Of a DNA stretch of 64,000 bases, positions 8,875 through 18,023 are shown one piece after another. Below the pieces are notes generated by a model, which saw nothing but the letters and a program-made list of their open reading frames with translations, made no database searches and was not told the DNA's origin. Positions within the stretch are counted from its first letter, which is position 1. Each line of letters starts with the position of its first letter. The DNA comes from Anaerolineae bacterium (GTDB taxonomy: Bacteria > Chloroflexota > Anaerolineae > Aggregatilineales > Phototrophicaceae), in the NCBI GenBank assembly GCA_022824465.1, contig JAJDZV010000008.1:248001-312000 (forward strand), written 5' to 3'. The translations under genes and the position numbers were made by a program.

Positions 8875-10527
8875 GTGAAACCGAAATATATTTTCTGCAC
8901 CGGCGGCGTGGTCAGTTCGGTGGGCAAGGGGCTGACGGTAGCGGCCATAGGGCGCATTTTGAAAGCGCGTGGCTTGAAGGTCGCCATACAAAAGCTGGAC
9001 CCTTATCTCAATGTCGACCCGGGCACGATGAGCCCATACCAGCATGGCGAAGTATTCGTCACCTCCGATGGCGCCGAGACGGACCTGGATTTGGGGCATT
9101 ACGAGCGATTCGTCGATGAGAATGTCAGCCGCTTGTCCAATATCACCGCGGGGCAAGTGTATCTGACAGTGATAGAGAAGGAGCGCAAAGGCGATTATCT
9201 GGGCGGGACGATACAAGTCGTGCCGCATATCACGAATGAAATCAAACGCTGCATCAAGCTGCTGGGCAAGCGTACCGACGCCGACGTGGTTATCGTCGAG
9301 GTTGGCGGCACGGCCGGCGATATCGAGAGTTTGCCGTTTTTGGAGGCGCTGCGACAATTGCGCACCGAGTTCAAGCGGCGCGATACGCTCTATGTGCATG
9401 TGACCTTCTTGCCGCATATTGGCGCGACCGAGGAACTCAAGACCAAGCCGACACAGCACAGCGTGCGTGAGTTGCGCGGTATTGGCATTCAGCCGAACGT
9501 GATCATCGCGAGGACAGATCATCCGGTGAACGCGGAAATCGTCTCCAAGATAGCCTTGTTCTGCGATGTAGATGAAGACGCGGTGATCCCGCTGCAAACG
9601 GCGGATAACATCTATGCCGTACCGCTGATGATTGAAGAGACTGGACTGGGAGACTTCATATTGAATCGCTTCCGGCTTGAGGCGGGACCGCCCGACCTGC
9701 GCGAATGGGAGGCGATCGTTGGAAAATGTCGGAACGTGAAAGACAAACTCCGGATTGGCATCGTCGGCAAATATGTCGAGTTGCGGGACGCCTATATGTC
9801 TGTCAAGGAGTCGATAGTTCATGCCGCTGTTCAATTGGATCAGGATGTTGATATCCGCTGGATTCCTTCGGGCGAGCTTGAAAAGGGCAAGCATCTGAAC
9901 GAACTAGGCCAGTTGGATGGCATAATTGTGCCGGGCGGATTCGGCTATCGGGGAATTGAAGGCAAGATTACAGCCGCGACCTTCGCGCGGGAAAACCGTG
10001 TGCCATACCTCGGACTTTGCCTGGGAATGCAGGTGATGTGCATTGAATACGCGCGCAATGTCTTGCAGCTGGACGACGCCAACAGTTCCGAGTTTGATCG
10101 GAGCACGCCGCATCCGGTCATTGACTTGATGTTGGAACAGCGCGCCATCACTGATATGGGCGGCACCATGCGGCTGGGCGAATATCCTTGCGTTCTTCAG
10201 TCGAACTCAGCCGCGGCGAATGCCTATCGACAGAGCGAGGCGCTGGAAAGACATCGGCATCGTTTTGAATTCAACAACGTCTATCGAGAAGAATTCTCAC
10301 GTAACGGCGTCAACTTCAGCGGCCTTAGCCCGGATGGCGTCTTGGTAGAGATTGCCGAGTTGCAGGATCATCCGTTTATGCTCGGCTGTCAATTCCATCC
10401 GGAGTTTCTTAGCCGACCGAATCGTCCGCATCCGCTATTCATGGCATTCATTCAGTCGGCGGCCGCGTATCGCGATGAGATTGGCCGCATCGGTAATCGA
10501 CCCAGCCTGGGTGTTGACCGGGTATAA
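8875..10527 (+). CDS. pyrG: CTP synthase
   Basis: 550 residues, full length, with a GTG start. The synthetase half begins KYIFCTGGVVSSVGKG with the ATP-binding loop; the glutaminase half carries the nucleophile C382 in GLCLGMQ and the H508/E510 pair in FHPEF. The enzyme makes CTP from UTP, ATP and glutamine in the cytosol. All key motifs are intact. It follows the roadblock gene and precedes an adenosine-deaminase-like pseudoenzyme by 46 bases; a TATAAT word spans its stop codon and could start a separate transcript for that gene. Confidence 0.98.
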   Translation: MKPKYIFCTGGVVSSVGKGLTVAAIGRILKARGLKVAIQKLDPYLNVDPGTMSPYQHGEVFVTSDGAETDLDLGHYERFVDENVSRLSNITAGQVYLTVIEKERKGDYLGGTIQVVPHITNEIKRCIKLLGKRTDADVVIVEVGGTAGDIESLPFLEALRQLRTEFKRRDTLYVHVTFLPHIGATEELKTKPTQHSVRELRGIGIQPNVIIARTDHPVNAEIVSKIALFCDVDEDAVIPLQTADNIYAVPLMIEETGLGDFILNRFRLEAGPPDLREWEAIVGKCRNVKDKLRIGIVGKYVELRDAYMSVKESIVHAAVQLDQDVDIRWIPSGELEKGKHLNELGQLDGIIVPGGFGYRGIEGKITAATFARENRVPYLGLCLGMQVMCIEYARNVLQLDDANSSEFDRSTPHPVIDLMLEQRAITDMGGTMRLGEYPCVLQSNSAAANAYRQSEALERHRHRFEFNNVYREEFSRNGVNFSGLSPDGVLVEIAELQDHPFMLGCQFHPEFLSRPNRPHPLFMAFIQSAAAYRDEIGRIGNRPSLGVDRV

Positions 10528-10573
10528 TCAACTGCGACGCGCCGGCGCGCAATCACTAGACGGGAAACAATCA

Positions 10574-11617
10574 ATGTCGCTCCGCGAGTTTATAGAAGCG
10601 ATTCCCAAGGTTGAGTTGAACCTGCAATTGACGGGCTCGCTGCAAACCGAGAACCTCTTGATGATCGCCAAGCAGAATGGCATACCGGCGATGCGCGAGA
10701 ACTTCGACGAATGGGTGGCGCTGCTCGCGGAGCCGGATTATTCGCGGCTCGATGAGATTGCGCGGGAGGCGGGCAGCTGGGCGCAATATCCGGAAGATAT
10801 CGCGCTGCTGGTCTATGACATCGGCGTCTTCCTTTCCAAGCAGAATGTAGCGTATGCCGAAGTCATGGTGTCTCCGCCGGACTTCGTCGGTTCGGCGCAA
10901 ATGAACCTGGACACATTTGTTGACGCGCTCAATGACGGGCGCGATCGCGCGCTGCGGGGCTGGAATGTGGATATGGCCTGGGTTGTGTGTATCCCGTGGG
11001 ACAACCCGCGATCTGGTGATGACGTTGCTCGGCTGGCGACGAGCCAATCCGCCGCAAAACGCAACATTGTCGCCATGGGCATGATGGGTCCAGAAGGCGC
11101 GCAACCCGCAGGTCAGTTCAAGCGGGCCTTTGATACGGCGCACCGGAAAGCGATAAACACGGCTGCCAATGCCGGCAGCGGATTAGGCGCAAGCGGGCTT
11201 AGCGAGGCGCTGCAGGATCTAAACCCGCATCGATTGACAGACTCGTGGGGAATCGTCGGTGACGATGCTTTGGCCAGTCAGTTGGCGGAGAATGGCAAAC
11301 AGCTTGTGATATCGTTGAAGCGTGCGCAGTGTCTCAATCAAATTGAGAGAGCGGGCGATTATCCCTTGCGCGACCTGATTGACTGCGGAGCGCCGGTGAT
11401 GCTGTCGTCTGGCATGCCGGCGCTTTACAAGTCGACGTTGGTCAATGAATATGTCATGGCGCATGAAGAGTGCGGGCTTGCTGTCGATGAAGTGATAAGC
11501 CTGGCGCGGCGCTCTATTGAAGGGTCGCATTTGGATGCCGAGCGTAAGGACGCGCTATTGCGGCGCTTTGACATTGAAGTGAAGACGGCTCGTGCAATGT
11601 TGCCAAGCGAACGCTAG
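10574..11617 (+). CDS. Adenosine deaminase-fold protein lacking all metal and catalytic residues (probable pseudoenzyme)
   Basis: 347 residues from the ATG at 10574; the frame is open further upstream only inside pyrG. The whole length aligns with adenosine deaminase: the N-terminal PKVELHxH motif reads PKVELNLQLTGSL (N16, Q18 in place of the two zinc His), HAGE reads NAGS (199-202), RIGHG reads RLTDS (220-224), and the NTDDP motif reads SSGMP (278-282). Every zinc ligand, the general-acid Glu and both Asp are therefore replaced, while the surrounding scaffold, for example LREFIEAIPKVEL and the C-terminal helices, is well kept and the frame is open. Deamination is very unlikely. A binding or regulatory role linked to nucleotides is my inference from the fold and from pyrG next door. 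Confidence 0.8.
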   Translation: MSLREFIEAIPKVELNLQLTGSLQTENLLMIAKQNGIPAMRENFDEWVALLAEPDYSRLDEIAREAGSWAQYPEDIALLVYDIGVFLSKQNVAYAEVMVSPPDFVGSAQMNLDTFVDALNDGRDRALRGWNVDMAWVVCIPWDNPRSGDDVARLATSQSAAKRNIVAMGMMGPEGAQPAGQFKRAFDTAHRKAINTAANAGSGLGASGLSEALQDLNPHRLTDSWGIVGDDALASQLAENGKQLVISLKRAQCLNQIERAGDYPLRDLIDCGAPVMLSSGMPALYKSTLVNEYVMAHEECGLAVDEVISLARRSIEGSHLDAERKDALLRRFDIEVKTARAMLPSER

Positions 11618-11636
11618 CCGCGGCCTGTTGGCGTGA

Positions 11637-12074
11637 TTATTCGACCGGGGTCACGGTGATATTGCCGAATCCGGAGTCGTCAACAGGCAGCGTGATTAGC
11701 AGGCGGCTGCCGCTATCGACTTTGGCGCGCGCTTCGTGTCCTTTAACGGGCAGCGACAATTCTACATGGCGGACAATCTGGCCGAAGCGCCGCTCCTGCA
11801 TCATATAACGGGCGGTGGTCGGCGTCGCCTCCGGCTCGGTTGCCACGGCGATGGTGAGAATGTTCGATTCCAGGCTTATTTCAATACTGTCTTTGACGAG
11901 ACCGTCGATGGCTTGTGTGCAGACATAGAGATTGCCGTCGGCTTCGTACATGTCGAGCAAGAGTTCTTCTGAGCTGCTCGTCATTGTGCGGATGCCTTTT
12001 TCGACGGTCTTGGTGATCTGTTCACCAAGGTTCTGCAGCTCCTTCATCGGGTCGAATCGTTGTTCGCTGGTCAT
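11637..12074 (-). CDS. Hsp20/alpha-crystallin-like small heat shock protein (divergent)
   Basis: 145 residues; GAGGA lies seven bases before the ATG. The middle matches the alpha-crystallin domain: LLDMYEADGNLYVCTQAIDGL, then IEISLESNILTIAVATE, the conserved QERRFGQIVRHVELSLPV and AKVDSGSRLLITLPV. The N-terminal arm is short and the sequence is more divergent than ordinary Hsp20, with CTQAIDG where PG is usual. Such proteins hold unfolding proteins in the cytosol. No CIRCE or other heat-shock operator is evident upstream. The gene is convergent with the deaminase-like gene. Confidence 0.75.
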   Translation of the reverse strand: MTSEQRFDPMKELQNLGEQITKTVEKGIRTMTSSSEELLLDMYEADGNLYVCTQAIDGLVKDSIEISLESNILTIAVATEPEATPTTARYMMQERRFGQIVRHVELSLPVKGHEARAKVDSGSRLLITLPVDDSGFGNITVTPVE

Positions 12075-12296
12075 TGGGGATCCTCATAAACGGGCTAGTT
12101 ATCAAAACACTATACGCATTGATCGCGGTTTAGTCGCGGGCTGCACGGCTCTATGCGGCGTATTTTCGGGGCGAGTCTGCGCCAGGCTTGGAGGATTCGC
12201 GACGCAATTGGTGGTTGCAAGCCTTTATCAATGGTTTACGATTAAGGGCGTTTTGATTATGATTCGCCGAACATTGCACTTGCGGATGAGAGACGA

Positions 12297-13130
12297 ATGA
12301 CACGAGTCGCATATCAAGGGATACCCGGCGCCAACTCCGAGATCGCGCTGCAGCAGCATTTCGGCGACGCCGTCGAAACTTACCCCTGCCAGGAAATCAC
12401 ACACCTTTTTGAGGCCTTGCGGCGGAACGAGGTCGAGTTTAGTTTGCTGCCAGTTGAGAACGCTCTGGCCGGGTCGGTGAGCGGCGCGTATGAGTTGCTG
12501 CTTGACCACGATGTGCGGATCCAGGCGGAAGTCATCCTGCATGTGCATCATGCGCTCTTGGCGAACCAGGGCACGACGCTGGAGGATATCCGCGAGGTGC
12601 GTTCGCATCCGCAAGCGCTAATGCAGTGCGACCGCTTCCTGAAACGGCATGACCTGAGTCCGGTGGGGTGGTATGACACCGCAGGGGCAGCCAAAAACCT
12701 GGCGGAAGAGCCGGATTCAAGCGTTGCGGTGATCGCCTCCACCCTAGCGGGCGAGCTGTATAATTTGGATCTGATTGCCAGGCAGATTGAAGACGAACAA
12801 TTCAATTTCACGCGTTTTCTGCTTTTGGGACATGGTGATCCCGAGCCGTCCGACTACAACAAGACATCAATCGTATTCGCGACGCGTCATCGTCCGGCGG
12901 CGCTCTATGAATGTCTGGGCGAATTTGCCAAGCGCGACTTGAATTTAACCAAGCTCGAATCGCGGCCACGGCGGAATCGTCCCTGGGAACCGCTATTCTA
13001 TTTGGATTTCGAGGGTCATTGGCAAGAGCCGCGCTGCCAGGAGCTGCTGACGCAACTGCTGCAGTTGACATCGTTCGTGAAAATGCTCGGTTCATATCCT
13101 GCGGTTAAATCGGGCGCAGTGGGCATGTAA
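12297..13130 (+). CDS. pheA: Prephenate dehydratase
   Basis: 277 residues. The catalytic domain starts VAYQGIPGANSE and includes LLPVENALAGSV and NFTRF (170-174), whose Thr and Arg act in decarboxylation and dehydration of prephenate to phenylpyruvate. The C-terminal ACT domain has the phenylalanine-binding motif LTKLESRP, so feedback inhibition is expected. No chorismate mutase domain is fused. GAGAG precedes the ATG. The asd gene follows 14 bases later, so the two amino-acid genes are probably one transcript. Confidence 0.95.
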   Translation: MTRVAYQGIPGANSEIALQQHFGDAVETYPCQEITHLFEALRRNEVEFSLLPVENALAGSVSGAYELLLDHDVRIQAEVILHVHHALLANQGTTLEDIREVRSHPQALMQCDRFLKRHDLSPVGWYDTAGAAKNLAEEPDSSVAVIASTLAGELYNLDLIARQIEDEQFNFTRFLLLGHGDPEPSDYNKTSIVFATRHRPAALYECLGEFAKRDLNLTKLESRPRRNRPWEPLFYLDFEGHWQEPRCQELLTQLLQLTSFVKMLGSYPAVKSGAVGM

Positions 13131-13144
13131 GGCGGGAGAGAGCA

Positions 13145-14224
13145 ATGCCGAAACTCGATGTGGCGATCCTTGGCGCGACGGGCGCGGTGGGACAGAGATT
13201 CATACAGTTGTTAAAGGACCATCCCTGGTTTGAAGTCAGCGAGGTAATTGGGTCGAGCCGCAGCGCGGGCCGGACCTATGGCGAGGCGGCGCATTGGGTC
13301 TTGGATGGCAACCCGCCGGCTGATGTCGCGGCGATGACTGTCAAGGCGCTGGACGACGATTTTCACTCGCCGCTAGTATTTTCCGCGCTTCCAAAGGAGG
13401 CGGCGAAGACTCGGGAGCTGGAGTTGGCGGCGTCCGGACATGTAGTTTGCACCAATGCGTCCGCCAACCGCATGCTGCCGGATGTGCCGCTTTTGCTGCC
13501 GGAGGTGAACGCCGACCATATCCACTTGATCGATGTGCAACGTAGGCGGCGTGGCTGGCGCGGCGCGCTGATCGCCAACTCGAATTGCACAGTCATGCCG
13601 GTGGTGATGGCGCTGAAACCACTGGTCAAGTATGGCATACGCGCGCTGCATCTGGTCAGCGAGCAAGCGGTAAGCGGCGCCGGTTATCCGGGTGTGTCGT
13701 CCATGGACATGATCGACAACATCGTGCCCTACGTGCCCGGTGACGAGGACAAGATGCAGACAGAATCTCGCAAGATGCTGGGCGCATTTAACGGCGAAAG
13801 CATAAATCTGTTGGATACCGTGGTGAGCGCGACATGCACGCGAGTGCCGGTGGTGGACGGGCACCTGGTGAACATATCGGTCGAATTGGCGGATGAGCCA
13901 GCGCTGACGTCAATAATTGATGACTGGGATCGGTATGAGGCGCCAGCGTCGGCGCAGAACCTGCCCAGCGCGCCGGCCTACCCGCTGCAGTATTTGCATC
14001 AGATTGACCGGCCGCAGCCGCGGCGAGATCGTATGGCTGGAATGGGTATGATGACAAGCATAGGTCGGTTGCGCGAGTGTCCAGTTCTTGGTTACAAGTT
14101 TGCGGCGCTGTCGCACAATACCGTTCGGGGCGCGGCGGGGTGCAGCATTCTCAACGCCGAGCTGATGGCGGTGGCGGGATATATTGAGAGCTTTCGCTCC
14201 GCCGAGCTTGCGCTAGAGACTTAG
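13145..14224 (+). CDS. asd: Aspartate-semialdehyde dehydrogenase, archaeal/fungal type
   Basis: 359 residues. The NADP-binding start is VAILGATGAVGQRFIQLL, and the catalytic cysteine is C148 in ANSNCTVMP, followed by EQAVSGAGYPGV. The length and the SNCTVMP context fit the archaeal/fungal-like branch rather than the E. coli type. The enzyme reduces aspartyl phosphate on the way to lysine, threonine and methionine. GGGAGAG upstream of the ATG supports the start. It lies directly after pheA. Confidence 0.93.
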   Translation: MPKLDVAILGATGAVGQRFIQLLKDHPWFEVSEVIGSSRSAGRTYGEAAHWVLDGNPPADVAAMTVKALDDDFHSPLVFSALPKEAAKTRELELAASGHVVCTNASANRMLPDVPLLLPEVNADHIHLIDVQRRRRGWRGALIANSNCTVMPVVMALKPLVKYGIRALHLVSEQAVSGAGYPGVSSMDMIDNIVPYVPGDEDKMQTESRKMLGAFNGESINLLDTVVSATCTRVPVVDGHLVNISVELADEPALTSIIDDWDRYEAPASAQNLPSAPAYPLQYLHQIDRPQPRRDRMAGMGMMTSIGRLRECPVLGYKFAALSHNTVRGAAGCSILNAELMAVAGYIESFRSAELALET

Positions 14225-14238
14225 TTTACGGTAATTGT

Positions 14239-15270
14239 CTAGTCGTAATCGCCGCTGGAATAGACGTACACTGCGGGCCCCGTGTAATCGCCGTTGTGCC
14301 AGTCGTATTCGCTTTGTGACCAGTTATATAGCCAGTGGGCGTCCGTTACGGTCATGTTGACACAGCCGTGGCTCCGCCGGTAGCCGAAGCCGTCATGCCA
14401 GTAAGCGCCGTGCAGCGCGATCTGGTCGTCATAGAACATGGTCCACGGCACTTCCTGCAAATAGTAGAAGTCGGGCTTGTTGTAAGCGCCGCTCATCATT
14501 TTCCGGGTGAAACGGACATAGACATGAAAGACGCCTTCGTTCGTAGGCCATTCTTCCAGCCCGGATGAGATCAAGGTAGCGAATACTGGCTCATCGCCTT
14601 CGTAGGCAATCGCAACCTGCTCGTACAAATCGACGCTTACCCACTTGTGGGTGTCCACTTCCGCGGGTTTGGCTACCGGCAGGATCTTCGCGACTTTGAA
14701 TTGGTGCACCCACTCGGTGGGACCGATCTGATACCAGTTGTAGCCGTCGACCTCGACCGTGTCGAAAATGTATACACGAGCGTATCGGTAGCGGAGGTAA
14801 TTATCGGCTGACTCGGGTCCGCCGGGTGTTTTGGCGCCGCGCAGGTGCGTCAGCGTCCAGGCGACAGTGTAGGGCAGGGCGTCTGGCGTAGGCAGCATGA
14901 CACCGGCGAATCGGGACGCACTCACTGGATCGCTCAAAATGGCTGACTGGACCCACTGGTTGTCGCCTATTCTGGTCCATTCGCCATGCTGTTCCTGAAC
15001 GGTGACAAACGTAAATCCATCACCGAACTGTTCGCCGTTTTCGCTGCCCGGCGCCGGATAGATTGAGAATTCGCCTTCGATTCTGCGATAATCGCGGTCG
15101 CCGAGCAAGGCATCGTCAATTTGCAGGGGGCGAACGTTTGGCCAGCGATTCGCTTCAATGGTGCTTTTGGCGAGACCGCAGTTGTCTGGCAGGCAGGTCG
15201 TTTGCGCCTGGACGGAAGCGGCCGCAATCGAAAAAAGTAGAAGCAATAACAGGCTCTTGATTGGACGCAT
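14239..15270 (-). CDS. Exported L,D-transpeptidase (YkuD domain)
   Basis: 343 residues from the ATG at 15270, chosen because it places MRPIKSLLLLLLFS, a clear signal peptide ending near AQA, at the N-terminus. The C-terminal third is a YkuD domain: VDLYEQVAIAYEGDEPVFATLISSG, then HGAYWHDGFGYRRSHGCVNM with the nucleophile C303. Such enzymes form 3-3 cross-links in peptidoglycan or attach proteins to it. The middle (about 100-220) resembles two SH3-like units (WTRIGDNQWVQSA and WYQIGPTEWVHQF), which may bind the wall. It is convergent with asd. Confidence 0.88.
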   Translation of the reverse strand: MRPIKSLLLLLLFSIAAASVQAQTTCLPDNCGLAKSTIEANRWPNVRPLQIDDALLGDRDYRRIEGEFSIYPAPGSENGEQFGDGFTFVTVQEQHGEWTRIGDNQWVQSAILSDPVSASRFAGVMLPTPDALPYTVAWTLTHLRGAKTPGGPESADNYLRYRYARVYIFDTVEVDGYNWYQIGPTEWVHQFKVAKILPVAKPAEVDTHKWVSVDLYEQVAIAYEGDEPVFATLISSGLEEWPTNEGVFHVYVRFTRKMMSGAYNKPDFYYLQEVPWTMFYDDQIALHGAYWHDGFGYRRSHGCVNMTVTDAHWLYNWSQSEYDWHNGDYTGPAVYVYSSGDYD

Positions 15271-15506
15271 GTGATATCTCGCGGCAAATGGTATGCTCAT
15301 ATTTAACTTGAAATTGGCTGCGCAAACAAGTCGCGGGCGCGCAGCGTCCCCCGCGCGCATAGGAAACGTAGGCTAGAGTAGGATGGACGACGGCTCAGGC
15401 AGTTGGCGCCGCAACTGGATCGGCAGCGCCGTGAAGCCCTGGCGCGCCTGAGGGACGCCAGCTGTGGTAGAATGCGTGCCATTGCAGCGGCCAGGAGCGG
15501 CACACA

Positions 15507-16244
15507 ATGGAAGTTCTGGGCATAGACATCGGTGGTTCCGGAATCAAGGGCGCAATTGTCGATACGCAGAGGGGCAAGTTTGTCACCGAGCGTCAGCGGA
15601 TCGCGACGCCGCAGCCGGCGACGCCGGAGTCGGTTGCGAAGGTTGTCGCGCAAATATCCGACCATTTTAGCTGGAGCGCGTCGATTGGCTGTACATTTCC
15701 TGCCGTCGTAAAACATGGCGTGACACTGACCGCAGCCAACGTCGATGACAAGTGGATCGGCGCCGACGCGCAAGCGCTTCTGGAGGCGCGCACGGGCAAT
15801 CGCGTCCTCGTGCTCAACGACGCCGATGCGGCTGGCATCGCGGAAATGAGGTTTGGCGCCGGGCGCGACAGACGCGGAATGGTCATCATCTTGACATTGG
15901 GCACTGGCGTTGGAAGCTCGCTCTTCATTGACGGCCGCTTGGCGCCTAATACAGAGTTCGGGCACTTAATCATTCGCGGCAAAGACGCGGAGTGGCGGAC
16001 TTCCGACCGCGCGCGGCAAGAAAAGGGATACAGTTGGAAGGCTTGGGGCAAGCGTTTGTCGGAGCATCTACAGTACATGGAGGCGCTGATGACGCCCGAT
16101 CTATTCATCATCGGCGGCGGCGTAAGCAAGAAATATGAAAGATTCTTCCCCCATATCAAATGTGGCGCTGAAATAGCGCCGGCGCAATTGCGCAACCGGG
16201 CGGGCATTGTTGGCGCGGCTATCGCTGCAGCAGGCCTCCTGTGA
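15507..16244 (+). CDS. ppgK: Polyphosphate glucokinase (ROK family)
   Basis: 245 residues, GGAG 12 bases before the ATG. The phosphate motif [16 protein letters not shown] (4-19) and [11 protein letters not shown] match actinobacterial and chloroflexal polyphosphate glucokinases, as do [19 protein letters not shown] and the C-terminal [11 protein letters not shown]. It phosphorylates glucose with polyphosphate or ATP. A TAGAAT word 34 bases before the start may be a -10 element. The gene is monocistronic between divergent and convergent neighbours. Confidence 0.88.
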   Translation: MEVLGIDIGGSGIKGAIVDTQRGKFVTERQRIATPQPATPESVAKVVAQISDHFSWSASIGCTFPAVVKHGVTLTAANVDDKWIGADAQALLEARTGNRVLVLNDADAAGIAEMRFGAGRDRRGMVIILTLGTGVGSSLFIDGRLAPNTEFGHLIIRGKDAEWRTSDRARQEKGYSWKAWGKRLSEHLQYMEALMTPDLFIIGGGVSKKYERFFPHIKCGAEIAPAQLRNRAGIVGAAIAAAGLL

Positions 16245-16252
16245 GCGCGCGC

Positions 16253-16756
16253 TCATTTATCTTCGGTCGGATGAAAGACGCCCCATTGCCGATTGTGGTA
16301 GAGCAAGGGCAGTTTGTCATCGGTCCAGCCACCCTGAACGACTTTACCTACAAACATGGTGTTCTCACCAAAGTCGATTTGCCGTTCCTCGGTACATGCG
16401 AGCCACGCCATCGCATCGGGGATGATGGGATCGCCAAAGCGAGTGGTTTCGCAGGATAAGCCGTCGAAACGATTGTCATAGATCTGGTCGAAGTAGCCAG
16501 CGAAACGTTTGCCAAGCTCCAGTTGGCAACTGGACAGGATGCTGATTGCGAAGTGTCCTTCGCGCGCCATATAATCGCGAGTGTCCAGGCGATTCGCGAT
16601 GTTGAGACAGACAAGCGGCGGCGCCATGCTCACGCTGGCAAAGGAGTTTACCGTGATCGCCTGCCAGTCGCTGCGGGATGAGACGCTAACTATGGTGATG
16701 CCGGCGGTCCAACAAGCAAGCATATTCTTGAAAGCCTGGCCGCTGATTTCGCTCAT
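16253..16756 (-). CDS. Flavin reductase-like FMN-binding protein
   Basis: 167 residues with a strong AAGGAAGG ribosome site. The pattern FKNMLACWTAGITIVSVSS, then ITVNSFASVSMAPPLVCLNI and REGHFAISILS matches flavin:NAD(P)H oxidoreductases of the HpaC/DszD type, with FWxG-like and GxH elements. Its partner oxygenase is not in the window. It could also be a simple FMN-binding split-barrel enzyme. It lies convergent with ppgK, nine bases apart. Confidence 0.85.
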   Translation of the reverse strand: MSEISGQAFKNMLACWTAGITIVSVSSRSDWQAITVNSFASVSMAPPLVCLNIANRLDTRDYMAREGHFAISILSSCQLELGKRFAGYFDQIYDNRFDGLSCETTRFGDPIIPDAMAWLACTEERQIDFGENTMFVGKVVQGGWTDDKLPLLYHNRQWGVFHPTEDK

Positions 16757-16853
16757 GTCACCTTCCTTTCATTCAGCGATATTCTAAAGGCGCAATGACA
16801 GAATTTCACGTATTAAAGTGCGATGCCCCCGTGGTCGCGGACAGGACAATCGA

Positions 16854-17210
16854 ATGAATCGAGCGCCAATGGACAAGGATTTGCCCCGATTTCGGCGCGT
16901 CAAAAGGCGCTATGCGGCTTCAATTGTGCATAGCGTCTTGTCGAATTCGCGCGGGGCTGCCTTGCTAAAGCTGCATGAATTCGATGACGGGCGCTTTCGT
17001 GCCGTCTTCGCCGCTAGCTATTTTGAGACCGGCGGGGAACTAAATCTTCCGAGCAAATCGCAGTGGAACACGCTGAAGAAGAAGCTCAAGCGTCGAGACC
17101 GAAGCATCTTTGTGCTCCGGCGCTACGGGGAGATTGGCTGCGAGGAAGCGGGCGCGCCGGCGCGGCGAAGCAAGTGCCTCTTCCTGGAGTTCGGATTTCT
17201 GCACTCATGA
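16854..17210 (+). CDS. Small basic protein of unknown function
   Basis: 118 residues from the ATG at 16854, preceded by AGGA at a good distance; a GTG at 16818 would give a longer form. I recognise no family. The first 40 residues are rich in Arg and Lys, residues 35-60 (GAALLKLHEFDDGRFRAVFAA) look like beta strands, and a lysine-rich helix (TLKKKLKRRDRSIFVLRRYG) follows. No membrane segment or signal peptide. It is divergent from the flavin reductase gene and convergent with the response regulator. Coding looks real from the regular, ordered composition, but there is no homology support. Confidence 0.5.
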   Translation: MNRAPMDKDLPRFRRVKRRYAASIVHSVLSNSRGAALLKLHEFDDGRFRAVFAASYFETGGELNLPSKSQWNTLKKKLKRRDRSIFVLRRYGEIGCEEAGAPARRSKCLFLEFGFLHS

Positions 17211-17228
17211 TCGCGCCGGATTGGGAGG

Positions 17229-17954
17229 TTAGCGGTTAAAGTCGACGAAACGATAGCCGACGCCGCGTTCGGTGATGATGTACTGGGGATTGCCCGGGTC
17301 CTTTTCGATTTTCTCGCGCAGGTAATTGACGTAGAGCCGCACATAGTGGGCTTCGTCGCGATACTCGTAGCCCCATACTTTTTGCAGAAGCTGATCGTGC
17401 GGCACCGTCCAGCCGGCATTACGTATCAAGTGGTAGAGAAGACGATATTCTGTCGGCCGCAGTTTGACGGGGTCGCCGTCAACGACAACCTCGCGTTGAT
17501 TGAAATCCACGCTTAGGCGATCGTCGATACGCAGGATAGCATCGTCAGTGGTTGGCTTCTCGAGCCGGCGGAAGATAGCTTTGATCCGGCTGGATAGTTC
17601 GCGGGGACCGAAAGGTTTGGTTATGTAGTCATCCGCGCCCAACTCCAGGCCTCGCACCTTATCGTTTTCTTCGCCCCGAGCCGTCAGCATGATGACGGGA
17701 ATGTCAGAGAATTCGCGCAGCATCCTCAAGGTCTCGAAGCCGTCGAGATCGGGCATCATCACGTCGAGCAATATGAGATCGGGCAATTGCGTTCGCACCG
17801 CATCCAGCGCTTCCAAGCCGTTGTGCGCCTCCAGGACGCGGTGTTCCTCCAGCTCGAGATTCATGCGAATGAAGCCAATCATTCGCGGTTCGTCGTCGAC
17901 TACGAGAATGACTTTGCCGCTTGCTTTCGGATTGATGGCGGGTTTCGGGATCAT
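17229..17954 (-). CDS. OmpR/PhoB-type response regulator
   Basis: 241 residues; GGAG eight bases before the ATG. The receiver domain has the acidic pair D20/D21, phospho-acceptor D64 in [14 protein letters not shown]91 and K113 in ITKPF. The C-terminal winged helix is typical: [31 protein letters not shown] and [12 protein letters not shown]. It should bind DNA when phosphorylated. No histidine kinase gene is adjacent, so it is an orphan regulator here. Confidence 0.95.
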   Translation of the reverse strand: MIPKPAINPKASGKVILVVDDEPRMIGFIRMNLELEEHRVLEAHNGLEALDAVRTQLPDLILLDVMMPDLDGFETLRMLREFSDIPVIMLTARGEENDKVRGLELGADDYITKPFGPRELSSRIKAIFRRLEKPTTDDAILRIDDRLSVDFNQREVVVDGDPVKLRPTEYRLLYHLIRNAGWTVPHDQLLQKVWGYEYRDEAHYVRLYVNYLREKIEKDPGNPQYIITERGVGYRFVDFNR

Positions 17955-18023
17955 GGCGCGCTCCGGGCGTTGAACTCGTGAATCAGCGGTTCTAAAACTT
18001 GTAGGTCGTGGCTGACGGAAGCG

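Noticed and set aside
8839..9894. 351-residue open frame on the minus strand opposite pyrG
   Set aside because: It is fully antisense to a clear CTP synthase; the composition is that of a shadow frame in GC-rich DNA and shows no family.
10352..10573. N-terminal extension of the deaminase-like frame
   Set aside because: It lies in pyrG in another frame; homology to adenosine deaminase starts just after the ATG at 10574.
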